Assembly: GCA_035308165.1 (NCBI GenBank)
Contig: DATGHC010000074.1
Location: 118,470-182,469 of the forward strand
DNA from: DASTCZ01 sp035308165
GTDB taxonomy: Bacteria > Acidobacteriota > Terriglobia > Acidiferrales > UBA7541
Reading direction: 5' to 3'
Length of the DNA: 64,000 nucleotides
The notes below the pieces were generated by a model. That model saw nothing but the letters and a program-made list of their open reading frames with translations, was not told where the DNA came from and did not search any database. Below are positions 42,575 through 51,181 of this stretch, in pieces (position 1 is the stretch's first letter; each line of letters begins with the position of its first letter). The position numbers and the translations under genes were made by a program.

Positions 42575-44527
42575 ATGAGCAAGATAATTGGAATTGACCT
42601 AGGAACAACGAATTCGGTTGTGGCTGTCATGCAAGGCGGCGAGCCTGTTGTAATACCGAATCAAGAGGGTGGGCGAACGACGCCATCCGTGGTTGGAATC
42701 ACAAAATCCGGCGAGCGGCTGGTTGGGCAAGTTGCCAAGCGCCAGGCGGTGACGAACCCGGAAAATACGATTTATTCGATCAAAAGATTTATGGGACGCA
42801 GATACGATGAAGTGACGGAAGAGACCAAACGCGTGCCCTACAAGGTGGTGCGCGGGGACCATGACGATGCGCGCGTGGAGATTCTCGGAAAGAAGTACAG
42901 CCCGCCCGAGATCTCGGCGATGATTTTGCAAAAGCTGAAGACCGCAGCGGAAGACTTCCTGGGAGAGAAGGTCACCAAGGCAGTGATCACCGTCCCCGCT
43001 TATTTTAACGACGCACAGCGGCAAGCCACAAAGCAGGCCGGAGAAATTGCCGGGCTGGAAGTGGTGCGCATCATCAATGAGCCGACGGCGGCGGCGCTGG
43101 CCTATGGATTGGACAAGAAGAAGGACGAAACCATCGCCGTGTACGACCTGGGCGGGGGAACGTTTGATATTTCCATTCTGGAAGTGGGCGAGGGAGTGGT
43201 GGAGGTCAAGTCAACAAACGGCGACACGCACCTGGGTGGCGACGACATTGACCATCGAATCGTGGAGTGGATTATCTCTGAGTTTAAGAACAACGAAGGA
43301 ATTGATTTGAGCAATGACAAGATGGCCTTGCAAAGGCTGAAGGAAGCCGCGGAGAAGGCCAAGATCGAGCTTTCTCAGCTGATGGAAACGGAAATCAATC
43401 TTCCGTTCCTGACGGCGAATGCATCCGGGCCGAAGCACCTTACGATGAAACTGACTCGGACGAAGCTCAATCAACTAATGGAAGATCTGTTGCAACGAAG
43501 CGTTGGCCCTGTGAAGCAGGCCCTGGCCGACGCGCAAATCGGCCCAGACAAGGTTGATGAGGACGTGCTAGTGGGAGGTTCGACACGGATTCCGCGTGTA
43601 ATCGAGATCGTCAAAGACCTGTTTGGAGGCAAAGAACCGCACAAGGGAGTCAATCCGGATGAAGTTGTCGCGGTAGGTGCAGCCATCCAGGGAGGAGTGC
43701 TGGGCGGCGAAGTGAAGGACATTCTGCTGCTCGATGTGACACCGCTTTCGCTGGGCGTCGAGACTTACGGCGGCGTGATGACCACGCTGATCGCGCGGAA
43801 TACCACCATCCCGACGCGGAAGTCGGAAACTTTTTCGACCGCGGCGGACAATCAAACCTCCGTTGAAATCCACGTGATGCAAGGCGAACGGCCACTGGCC
43901 AAGGACAACCGGACTCTTGGCAAATTCCATTTGATAGGTATTCCACCGGCCCCGCGCGGAGTTCCGCAAGTCGAAGTGACGTTTGACATCGACGCCAATG
44001 GGATTCTGAACGTGTCCGCCAAGGACATGGCTACCAAGAAGGAGCAGAAGATCACCATCACCTCATCCACCGGGCTGAGCAAGGAAGAAGCCGAGCGGAT
44101 GAAGAATGACGCCGAATCGCATGCCGAAGAGGACCGCAAGCGGCTCGCGGAGATTGAAGCACGTAACCAGGCGGACAGTCTGGTTTACCAGGCGGAAAAG
44201 CTGCTTAAGGAAAATCGGGACAAGGTGAGCGAGTCCGATGCCAAGTCCGTTGAAGAATCCATCGAAGCTTGCCGGAAGGCGCTGGCGGATGGAAATGTGG
44301 ACTTAATCAAGTCGGCGACCGAACAGCTACAAGCCTCGATGCACACGCTGGCAGAGGCCATGTATAAGGCCACGGCGGCGCAAGCCGGCGCGGCGCAGGG
44401 AGGGCCGGGCCCATCCGGCGATGGAGCTTCGTCGGCTGGATCGCCCACTGAAGGGAAGAAACCCGGCCAGGGCGACGTGATCGACGCCGAATTCGTGGAC
44501 GTTGATGACTCAAAGAAACCAAATTAA
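42575..44527 (+). CDS. dnaK: molecular chaperone DnaK (Hsp70)
   Basis: ATP-dependent chaperone, 650 residues. Nucleotide-binding domain: IGIDLGTTNSVVAVMQGGEP near residue 5, VPAYFNDAQRQATKQAGEIAGL, INEPTAAALAYGLDKK, VYDLGGGTFDISIL. Substrate domain: TPLSLGVETYGGVMTTLIARNTTIPT. The tail is Ala/Gly-rich, ending GQGDVIDAEFVDVDDSKKPN, the usual EEVD-like acidic end. GGAGGG lies 9 bases ahead of the ATG. It is the first gene of dnaK-orf127-dnaJ-hspR. Confidence 0.98.
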   Translation: MSKIIGIDLGTTNSVVAVMQGGEPVVIPNQEGGRTTPSVVGITKSGERLVGQVAKRQAVTNPENTIYSIKRFMGRRYDEVTEETKRVPYKVVRGDHDDARVEILGKKYSPPEISAMILQKLKTAAEDFLGEKVTKAVITVPAYFNDAQRQATKQAGEIAGLEVVRIINEPTAAALAYGLDKKKDETIAVYDLGGGTFDISILEVGEGVVEVKSTNGDTHLGGDDIDHRIVEWIISEFKNNEGIDLSNDKMALQRLKEAAEKAKIELSQLMETEINLPFLTANASGPKHLTMKLTRTKLNQLMEDLLQRSVGPVKQALADAQIGPDKVDEDVLVGGSTRIPRVIEIVKDLFGGKEPHKGVNPDEVVAVGAAIQGGVLGGEVKDILLLDVTPLSLGVETYGGVMTTLIARNTTIPTRKSETFSTAADNQTSVEIHVMQGERPLAKDNRTLGKFHLIGIPPAPRGVPQVEVTFDIDANGILNVSAKDMATKKEQKITITSSTGLSKEEAERMKNDAESHAEEDRKRLAEIEARNQADSLVYQAEKLLKENRDKVSESDAKSVEESIEACRKALADGNVDLIKSATEQLQASMHTLAEAMYKATAAQAGAAQGGPGPSGDGASSAGSPTEGKKPGQGDVIDAEFVDVDDSKKPN

Positions 44528-44566
44528 TTTTTTCAATGGTGAAGTCCATTTGTCGAGGAGCGGTCG

Positions 44567-44950
44567 TTGAGCACATTTGAGGGAGTGCGGCGCATGGGTC
44601 CGCCCGTGGCCGTGCAGAAGCTGCGCGAAGACTTCTACCTGATCCAAGTGGGACTTAGCGAGACGCCCAGCGCGGATTGGAAGCGATTGTTTTACGACAC
44701 GCAACAGGGACCGCCCGCCGATTTCCTTCCTCGCGCCGTGGAAATGAGCGGCTCGATGTTGAAATTCCGTTCCGAAGGCGCAAACGTTGAATCCCGGATG
44801 GGTTGGATCGACAAATGGATCGACCGCGCCAATCAAAAGGAAGCCGCGATGGCCGGGCGGTTGGATGAAGAACGCCGCCGCCGGCGCGAGGAGTTCGGGC
44901 GCGAGCAACAGGAGTTAAACGAGTTGAATGCCCGCTGGGCGAAATTGTAA
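44567..44950 (+). CDS. uncharacterised protein between dnaK and dnaJ
   Basis: 127 residues from TTG 44567 with GAGGAG 6 bases upstream. The N-terminal half is mixed (REDFYLIQVGLSETPSADWKRLF, PRAVEMSGSMLKFRSEG); the C-terminal half is a highly charged helix (RLDEERRRRREEFGREQQEL) likely to form a coiled coil. No GrpE features are visible: GrpE is longer (about 180-200) and has its coiled coil at the N-terminus. The gene sits 39 bases after dnaK and just before dnaJ, the place grpE takes in other HspR operons. Function unknown. Confidence 0.75.
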   Translation: MSTFEGVRRMGPPVAVQKLREDFYLIQVGLSETPSADWKRLFYDTQQGPPADFLPRAVEMSGSMLKFRSEGANVESRMGWIDKWIDRANQKEAAMAGRLDEERRRRREEFGREQQELNELNARWAKL

Positions 44951-45001
44951 TTGCCCGGAATCGCGCCTGGCGGGACTCGCTCCGGGCGCGAAAGGGAAAG
45001 C

Positions 45002-46141
45002 ATGGCAACTGCAACCAAACAGGATTACTACGAACTTTTGGGCGTGCCACGCAAGGCGCCGCTGAAGGAAATCCGCCAGGCTTATCGAAAGCTGGCGCGA
45101 AAATATCACCCCGATCTAAATCCCGGCGATAAGTCCTCGGAAGAAAAATTCAAAAAAGTCCAGGAAGCTTACGACATTCTTTCCGATACGAAGAAGCGCC
45201 AGATGTACGACCAATTCGGATTTGACGCCGAACGCGTGCAGCAAGGCGCGGGCGGCGGGGGGCCCAATCCGGGAGTGAATGTGGACTTCAGTGGATTCGA
45301 CTTCGGAGGTAGTGGAGGGACGAGCTTTCGCGATCTCTTCAGCCAATTCTTTCGGGGCGGCGGGGCAGAACCCGCGGGCCCGATACAAGAGCCGGGATCC
45401 GATCTGGAGTATCGCGTTGAAATTGGTTTCTGGGACGCCGTACGTGGCGCAGTGAAAAAGATCACGGTCATGCGGCTGGACACCTGCGGGACATGCCATG
45501 GCTCCGGAGCAACTGGAAATTCAAAGCAGGTTTGTCCGGATTGCGGCGGCACGGGCCACCTGACACGTACCAGCGGCAACATGCGCTTCGACGTAGTCTG
45601 TCCCAGGTGCGGCGGCACCGGCCACCTGCGCAACACATGCCCGACTTGCGGAGGCGAAGGGCGCGTGCGGCGCGCGGACACGATTGATGTTCGTATCCCG
45701 CCGGGCATGCAGACCGGGGCGCGCGTGCGTGTGCCCGGAAAAGGAAACGTGGGCACGCTGGGCGCTCCTCCGGGAGACCTCTACATCATTCTCGACGTGC
45801 AGCCCCATCCATTTTTCGAGCGGCGCGGGGACGACATCTACACGCGCGTGCCGATTTCTGTGAGCGAGGCGGCGCTGGGTGCAAAAATTGAGGTGCCTAC
45901 CATCGATGGACGCTCGATGTTGCGGGTGCCTCCGGGCTCATCCAGTGGCCGAATGCTTCGCCTGCGCGAAAAGGGAGTGCCTCACGCGCGGACGCCGGAC
46001 AAGCGAGGCGATCAGTACGTAGAACTGCAAGTGACGGTGCCCGACGCCGTGGACGAGCGCGTCCGAAACCTGCTGAAGGAATTGGCGCAACTGGCGCCGG
46101 AGGACCCGCGACGCGATTTGTTCACGCGCGCGGGCATGTAA
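45002..46141 (+). CDS. dnaJ: DnaJ-family chaperone (Hsp40)
   Basis: Co-chaperone activating DnaK ATPase, 379 residues from ATG 45002 (GGGAAAG SD; frame open to 44951). J-domain residues 8-70 with the HPD motif at 36-38; Gly/Phe-rich linker (GGGGPNPGVNVDFSGFDFGGSGG); zinc-binding region with four CxxCxGxG-type repeats (CGTCHGSG, CPDCGGTG, CPRCGGTG, CPTCGGEG); C-terminal substrate domains with RVRVPGKGNVG and LYIILDVQPHPFFERRGDDI. It follows orf127 after 51 bases and precedes hspR by 11 bases. Confidence 0.95.
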   Translation: MATATKQDYYELLGVPRKAPLKEIRQAYRKLARKYHPDLNPGDKSSEEKFKKVQEAYDILSDTKKRQMYDQFGFDAERVQQGAGGGGPNPGVNVDFSGFDFGGSGGTSFRDLFSQFFRGGGAEPAGPIQEPGSDLEYRVEIGFWDAVRGAVKKITVMRLDTCGTCHGSGATGNSKQVCPDCGGTGHLTRTSGNMRFDVVCPRCGGTGHLRNTCPTCGGEGRVRRADTIDVRIPPGMQTGARVRVPGKGNVGTLGAPPGDLYIILDVQPHPFFERRGDDIYTRVPISVSEAALGAKIEVPTIDGRSMLRVPPGSSSGRMLRLREKGVPHARTPDKRGDQYVELQVTVPDAVDERVRNLLKELAQLAPEDPRRDLFTRAGM

Positions 46142-46152
46142 GGAGGATTGCG

Positions 46153-46551
46153 ATGGCCACCAAAACCAAGAAAAAAGCGCGCGCGGGATACATGATCAGC
46201 GCCGTCGCAACGCTTTACAAAATCCACCCGCAAACCTTGCGGCTATATGAACGGGTCGGCTTGCTGAAACCGTCGCGTTCCCTGGGCAATACGCGGCTTT
46301 ACACCGATACGGACCTGGAGCGCCTGGACATCATTTTGAACCTGGCGCGAGAGATGGGAGTGAATCTGGCGGGCATCGAGATCATCCTCAACATGCGTGA
46401 CAAGATGAACGGCATGCAGCGCCAGATGGAACAATTCATCCATTTCGTGCAGCAGGAGTTGGGCCCGGCGATGCGCTCGGTGCAAACCAAACCCTCGCGG
46501 GAAGCGATCGTGCGAGTAAATCCGCCCCGCGTCATCCGCGTGCACAAATAA
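46153..46551 (+). CDS. hspR: MerR-family heat-shock repressor HspR
   Basis: 132 residues with a MerR-type HTH at the N-terminus: YMISAVATLYKIHPQTLRLYERVGLLKPSRS, LYTDTDLERLDIILNLAREMGVNLAGIEIIL. The rest is a helix-rich dimerisation region. HspR represses dnaK operons by binding HAIR sites, often together with DnaK. The HAIR-like site at 42470-42490 and the location as last gene of the dnaK operon both support this. SD AAGGAGG is 6 bases ahead of the ATG. Confidence 0.88.
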   Translation: MATKTKKKARAGYMISAVATLYKIHPQTLRLYERVGLLKPSRSLGNTRLYTDTDLERLDIILNLAREMGVNLAGIEIILNMRDKMNGMQRQMEQFIHFVQQELGPAMRSVQTKPSREAIVRVNPPRVIRVHK

Positions 46552-46571
46552 TTCTTGCCGGGAAAATACCT

Positions 46572-47513
46572 TTAGAACTTCGCTTCGATCAATTTCAAAA
46601 GAGCCGTGAGGGTGTGATTGACCGGCGTGGGGACACCCAGTTCCGCGCCGCGCCGCACCACGTAGCCGTTGAGAGCGTCCACCTCGGTGTGCCTGCGCCG
46701 CCCAACATCCTGCTCTGTGGATGAAGTGACGTCCCCCATTTTCTTGGCAAAAGTGGTGAGCTTATCGAGGAGTTCCTGCTCGGGGATCGGGATGCCCGAG
46801 GCCCGGCCCACGGCAATCGTTTCGCGGGCCGCGGCCAGCATGGCGTCGCGCCCCCAATCGTCGTTGCCAATGGCTCCATAACTTGTCCGTGCGATAGCGC
46901 TCATCGCATTCAAAGCACAATTGAATACGAACTTGAGCCATAGTTCGGCCTGAATGTTGTCAGAGATGAGGCAAGGAACGCCGGCCCTGGTGAAAGTTGC
47001 GGCGATACGGTCGAGATCTGCCTTGCGCGAGCTTTCGCCGCCGATGGCCAAGTCGCCACGGGTGAAGTGTTTGATGTGGCCAGGCTCCGGGACGGACGCG
47101 GCAACATAAACGACAGCCGGAAAAGCGTCCAAGCCCGCCGCGCGGAGGCGCTCCACGTTGTCCACTCCATTTTGCAGGCTTAGCACAATTGAGCGCGGCG
47201 AAAGGTTCGGCGCAAGCGCCCTAGCAGCAGATTCCGTATCGAGCGTCTTCACGCAGAACAACACCAGCTCAGCGCCGTGCACTGCAGCCAAGTCGCTGGT
47301 GGCCCGAGGGTGGATCGTTTCCTTGAACTGAAATGAGTCCAGAAAAAGCCCTGTCCTGGTGATGGCCTCCGCGGTTGCGGGCCGCGCGATAAAGGTTACG
47401 TCCAGACCGGCGCGGGCAAGCATCCCGCCAAAATAGCCGCCGACGGCGCCGGTGCCCATCACGGCGATGCGGGAGTAAGGTGCGGCTTGAGGTGCGGGAG
47501 CGGTTTCGGGCAT
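46572..47513 (-). CDS. 2-dehydropantoate 2-reductase family protein
   Basis: NADPH-dependent reductase of the PanE/ApbA family, 313 residues from ATG 47513 (GGAG SD 8 bases upstream; an ATG at 47549 is also in frame but has a weak SD). The nucleotide-binding motif IAVMGTGAVGGYFGGMLARAG starts near residue 17; typical blocks are VLSLQNGVDNVERL, VVYVAASVPEPGHIKH, ELWLKFVFNCALNAMSAI and the C-terminal DVTSSTEQDVGRRRHTEVDALNGYVV. Ketopantoate reduction in the pantothenate/CoA pathway is the textbook role, but paralogues act on other keto acids, so the substrate is inferred. It converges with hspR. Confidence 0.88.
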   Translation of the reverse strand: MPETAPAPQAAPYSRIAVMGTGAVGGYFGGMLARAGLDVTFIARPATAEAITRTGLFLDSFQFKETIHPRATSDLAAVHGAELVLFCVKTLDTESAARALAPNLSPRSIVLSLQNGVDNVERLRAAGLDAFPAVVYVAASVPEPGHIKHFTRGDLAIGGESSRKADLDRIAATFTRAGVPCLISDNIQAELWLKFVFNCALNAMSAIARTSYGAIGNDDWGRDAMLAAARETIAVGRASGIPIPEQELLDKLTTFAKKMGDVTSSTEQDVGRRRHTEVDALNGYVVRRGAELGVPTPVNHTLTALLKLIEAKF

Positions 47514-47578
47514 TTCGTGAACTCCGCGAGAATCCAGATTTTTGTCCATTCAATCCGGCGATCATGTCCCAAGAATGA

Positions 47579-48751
47579 CTACGCCGTTAGAACTCTGATC
47601 AGCCGGTCCACGTCCATCTCTGTATTGTAAAGATGGGGAGCGATGCGAAGAGCGCCCTCCCGCAGACTGACGATTACTTCTGCCGCTCGCAGTTTTCCAT
47701 ACAGTTCCGGCGTACGCGAGGCCTTTCGGGCGGCGATGCACACGTACGGCCCTCGATCGTCAGCATCAGCCGGACTCGCGAGAATGCAGCGATCAAGGGG
47801 CAATCGCTCGATGATTTGTCCAATCAGCGCCCGGTTGTGCTCCCAAACCGTGTGGACGCCCACGCGGTGCAGAAATTCAAGCGACCCCTGCATGGGCGCA
47901 AGATTAAAGAAGCTCGAAGTTTCCGGCGCGTCCCAGCGGCGGGCTTCATTCGTGAGCTTGATATCCTCACCGGATAATTTGTGAAATTCCTCGGCGCTTT
48001 CAGTGGCCTTCCAATTGGCAGGGCCCGGGCGCATTTGGGCAATCCGCTCCCTGCGCGCCCAGAAGAAACCAGTACCGTAAGGGCTCAACAACCACTTATA
48101 GCCCGCGGCCACCAGAAAATCCGCACCGAGTCCGGCGACGGTCATGGGCATGGCGCCGACACACTGACTGACATCGAGCAGAAGCAAACCTCCAACGGCG
48201 TGAATGGCGTCAGCAAGCGCTGCGGCGTCGCAGCGGGCAGCATTGTCAAAACGGACCAGGCTGGTGGAAATCAACCGCGTCCGCGGCGTAATGGCGGAAA
48301 TCAGATCCTCCGTGGCAAGAAACCGCTCTCGCGGTGCCACTACGCGGACACGCAGCCGGCCTGCATCTTGCATCGGCAGCCAGGTCGCAAAATGCGCCGG
48401 GAATTCGCCGCGCGCGATGAGCACTTCATCATCCGGGCGCCACTCGATTCCTTGCGCGACAACTGCCAAACCTGAGCTGGCGCCGGTAGTCACCGCGATT
48501 TCACTCGTATCCGCGCCGATCATTCGGGCCAGCAATTCACGCACGCGGCCGACTAGTCCATGTTCCACATCGTCGGGGGTCTTGTGCGGATACTTTTTCC
48601 ATTCGATGGCAGTTTGCGCGGCACGAATGGAGACGCGTGGCATGGGAGCCTGGCCCGCCGCGTTCAGGTAGGCGACATCGTCGAATTCAAACCATTCCGC
48701 GCGCCAGTCCGCGGCCGATGGGCGTTCTGAAGTGACTTGCTCTGATTTCAT
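47579..48751 (-). CDS. class V aminotransferase, PLP-dependent
   Basis: 390 residues of the aminotransferase class V / cysteine desulfurase-like fold. The PLP Lys lies in VAAGYKWLLSPYGTGFFWAR, with the Asp of LLLLDVSQCVGAMP. Other blocks: NAAGQAPMPR, GASSGLAVVAQGIEWR (cofactor phosphate region), ISTSLVRFDNAAR. It resembles NifS/SufS-like enzymes, without a Cys-containing catalytic loop visible at the C-terminal SSFFNLAPMQGSLEFL, so a desulfurase role is not supported. The substrate is unknown. It is followed 30 bases later by the PanE-like gene, probably in one transcript. Confidence 0.87.
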   Translation of the reverse strand: MKSEQVTSERPSAADWRAEWFEFDDVAYLNAAGQAPMPRVSIRAAQTAIEWKKYPHKTPDDVEHGLVGRVRELLARMIGADTSEIAVTTGASSGLAVVAQGIEWRPDDEVLIARGEFPAHFATWLPMQDAGRLRVRVVAPRERFLATEDLISAITPRTRLISTSLVRFDNAARCDAAALADAIHAVGGLLLLDVSQCVGAMPMTVAGLGADFLVAAGYKWLLSPYGTGFFWARRERIAQMRPGPANWKATESAEEFHKLSGEDIKLTNEARRWDAPETSSFFNLAPMQGSLEFLHRVGVHTVWEHNRALIGQIIERLPLDRCILASPADADDRGPYVCIAARKASRTPELYGKLRAAEVIVSLREGALRIAPHLYNTEMDVDRLIRVLTA

Positions 48752-48854
48752 GTGTCTGCGCTGAATTGAGCGGACCTAGATTCCTCCGAAGTCCGAGCGG
48801 TGCGCAACATCCAAAATGGCGGTCATCCCATTTTCCCGCCAAAGGGACGTGCAC

Positions 48855-49541
48855 CTAAAAATGATCGCGAAGCTGGCTGAATTGCGAAATCACCAGGAGC
48901 CGCCCTACGCCACTCTGAAGCATTTCATGCTCCAGTTCCCAGGTGTTCTGGTGCGGGATGAACACCGCATTCAGGCCCGCCTGCAAGGCGGGATTAATGT
49001 CGCTGCGCGGGCTGTTCCCCACCATCCAGCCATGAGTTTTCACAATATGGTGCTGGTCCACGAGCCCCGCATAGGTGGTCGCGTCTTTTTCCACCACGAT
49101 TTCAATCGCGGCGAAAAACCGCTGCAGGCCCGACCGTTCCACCTTGGCGGCCTGCTCGGCCGCATGGCCCTTGGTGAACAGGATGAGCCGGTGGCGTCCG
49201 GCCAGATAATCCAGCGTGTCGGGGACACCATCCATCAATTTCGGCGGGGTCTGTTCAAGTTTGCCGACAATCTCGCGGATTTGTTCAATCGTTTTGCGTT
49301 GCGTCATCTGGCCGGCCAACTTGCAATAGGTCTCTTCCAGCGAACGCCCGAAACTCTTCACGCCATAACCGTGCTGGCGGATGTTCCGGCGCTCAGTCTC
49401 ATTCAGGATGCGCCGCGCGTAATCGTGGGAATAGCCAAGGGGCTCGGCCAGGGCAAGAAATTCCTCAACCGAATGCTCAAAGAAGACGTTGTTCTCCCAG
49501 AGAGTATCGTCGGCATCAATGAGCAGGGTTAAGCGAGGCAT
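48855..49541 (-). CDS. HAD-superfamily hydrolase
   Basis: 228 residues. Motif I is IDADDTLWENN with the nucleophile and acid Asp; motif II is near LILFTKGHAAEQ (Thr); motif III Lys in IVVEKDATTYAG; motif IV in WMVGNSPRSDINPAL. Presence of all four supports an active phosphatase or related hydrolase; the substrate is not apparent. Cap residues lie between motifs I and II. It is cytoplasmic and transcribed alone; the next minus-strand gene upstream in transcription is the 75-residue gene of 49592-49819. Confidence 0.86.
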   Translation of the reverse strand: MPRLTLLIDADDTLWENNVFFEHSVEEFLALAEPLGYSHDYARRILNETERRNIRQHGYGVKSFGRSLEETYCKLAGQMTQRKTIEQIREIVGKLEQTPPKLMDGVPDTLDYLAGRHRLILFTKGHAAEQAAKVERSGLQRFFAAIEIVVEKDATTYAGLVDQHHIVKTHGWMVGNSPRSDINPALQAGLNAVFIPHQNTWELEHEMLQSGVGRLLVISQFSQLRDHF

Positions 49542-49591
49542 AACCTTACGATTGTAACGCGAGGGGCAGCGGGGACGAAGCCGTCAGGGCC

Positions 49592-49819
49592 TCAAGGGTT
49601 CTTTGGCTGGCCCGCGGCAAGCTTTTCCAGAATTTCGCGGGCGACGCGCTGGGTTTCACCGTAGTGTGAAAGGTAGGTTTGAAATTCACGGTTGATTTCG
49701 GTGGCCTCGTCGGCGGCAAGCTTTATTCGCAGAATCATGTCCCGCATGCGGACGGGATGCGGCAGCGCGGCATCCTCGGCCAGTTCTTCCAGAGCGATCT
49801 TCGGATCGAAACGGTCCAT
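49592..49819 (-). CDS. small protein of unknown function
   Basis: 75 residues from ATG 49819 (ATG 49822 is adjacent). It is acidic at the N-terminus and largely helical (MDRFDPKIALEELAEDAALP, RVAREILEKLAAGQP) with no motif. It lies between the HAD gene and the PilZ gene, all on the minus strand, spacing 50 and about 115 bases. Length and codon pattern are consistent with a real gene, but there is no family support. Confidence 0.5.
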   Translation of the reverse strand: MDRFDPKIALEELAEDAALPHPVRMRDMILRIKLAADEATEINREFQTYLSHYGETQRVAREILEKLAAGQPKNP

Positions 49820-49935
49820 CAAAACCTCCCCAAGCGGCGCAGCTGATTGTTAGAGGGCAGCGCCGAGCGCAGCACACACCTCGACATTCTACTTCCAATT
49901 CGGAATAAGTTCAGGAATCGCGATGCCCGGCCGGC

Positions 49936-50256
49936 TTACGCTTGTGGAAGAAACTCGTAACGCTCGATTCGCGCGGCGATGCCCTTCCGCCCCTCGTGTG
50001 GTTCCACGCGAACCACCAACCCTGAACAGTGAATGTGGACGTCGGTGGCCAAGGTAATTTCCTTGGGAAGGGTCAACACAAATTCAATTTCCGAGCCGAC
50101 CGCGAACTCAGTTTCCGCCAAAAAATAAAGTCCGCGGAAGCTGACGTCCCTGGTTTCTCCCTGCCACTCGCTGCTTTCTGCGCTGGGCTCGCGGAGAGTG
50201 AGCGGCAACGCCATACTGAATCGCCTGGAGGCCCTTCGTTCTGCCGAGGTTTCCAA
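49936..50256 (-). CDS. PilZ-domain protein
   Basis: 106 residues, a single PilZ domain, the usual c-di-GMP receptor fold. The N-terminal switch ERRASRRFSMALPL provides the RxxxR-type motif and the second motif is TRDVSFRGLYFLAE, comparable to the D/NxSxxG motif; together these are the residues that bind c-di-GMP. Likely a cytoplasmic adaptor that passes the signal to a partner. It is divergent from the tandem PilZ gene at 50391, with 134 bases between them. Confidence 0.82.
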   Translation of the reverse strand: METSAERRASRRFSMALPLTLREPSAESSEWQGETRDVSFRGLYFLAETEFAVGSEIEFVLTLPKEITLATDVHIHCSGLVVRVEPHEGRKGIAARIERYEFLPQA

Positions 50257-50390
50257 TCAGCCCCCTCCATTTGGTTGCTGGGTTGTGAACAAAGCTAGCA
50301 TTGAAGCGCGTAAATCGCAATTGGAAAGCTGCATTGGGCTGGGTGAGGGTGGTATAAGATAATTGAGCGCCCCTGCGGGGGGTTGCCGCC

Positions 50391-51167
50391 ATGCCATATG
50401 GAACAATGGCCACGGAAACGCACCAGGTAAGCAGGCATCCGTCGCTCCTGAGAAGCCCCCAGAACGAGCGGCGGCCTGATCCACGTGCGGAGCTCACCCT
50501 TCCCGTGCGTTTGCGCTGGCTCGGTCCATTCGGACTGGAAACGGAAATCACGCAATCGTGGAATGTAAGCCGAAGCGGGATGTTGGCCGTCAGCGGTCAG
50601 CCGCGCTATAAGGGATCTCTGGTCTGGGTCACGTTTCCCTGCTATGAGGATTTGGGTCTTGCGGAACCAGAAACGCGAGCGCGCGTGGCCCGATGCGAGA
50701 CAGGTCCAGGCGGCATCCAGATGATTGGCATGGCATTTGATTCGCAAAGGCAGGCGGGGGGGAATGAATATCATCGGATTCCTCGCGGTGTGACTTCCGT
50801 CTCGGCTCCCGATACACGCAAGTATTTCGAGATCGGGGATCGCCGCCGGCGAACGCGATTCGCGCTGGCACTTTTTGTGCGTGTGACGCGAATCAAGAGT
50901 CCCGGCAGTTCAGAGTTTCCCGCGCACGAGGATCCGCCCTGGCCAGAGGAAACAATGACTGTGAATTATTCGCCGGGCGGGGTCCTGTTCTGCAGTTTGC
51001 GGATACATGAAGTGGGCGATCGCCTTACGTTCACGTTTCCCAAGGGAACAGTTATGCCCCAAACGGAGCGGCTGGGGCGCGTCGTGCATGTGGCGCCGTT
51101 AGACGCGGAATCGCCACTGTTGTGTGTGGGCGTGGAGTTTTTTTCATTTAAGACGCGCAAATCGTAA
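50391..51167 (+). CDS. protein with two tandem PilZ-like domains
   Basis: 258 residues. The first domain is at about residues 25-125 (ERRPDPRAELTLPVRLRWL ... TQSWNVSRSGMLAVSG), with a degenerate Arg motif and an NVSRSGM turn. The second, at about 145-255, begins GDRRRRTRFALALFVRVTR and continues VNYSPGGVLFCSLR; it keeps an Arg-rich switch and a NYSPGG turn. Which of the two binds c-di-GMP cannot be told. It is followed after 14 bases by the alpha/beta hydrolase gene, so they may be cotranscribed. Confidence 0.75.
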   Translation: MPYGTMATETHQVSRHPSLLRSPQNERRPDPRAELTLPVRLRWLGPFGLETEITQSWNVSRSGMLAVSGQPRYKGSLVWVTFPCYEDLGLAEPETRARVARCETGPGGIQMIGMAFDSQRQAGGNEYHRIPRGVTSVSAPDTRKYFEIGDRRRRTRFALALFVRVTRIKSPGSSEFPAHEDPPWPEETMTVNYSPGGVLFCSLRIHEVGDRLTFTFPKGTVMPQTERLGRVVHVAPLDAESPLLCVGVEFFSFKTRKS

Positions 51168-51181
51168 ACTCTCCTTATTAA

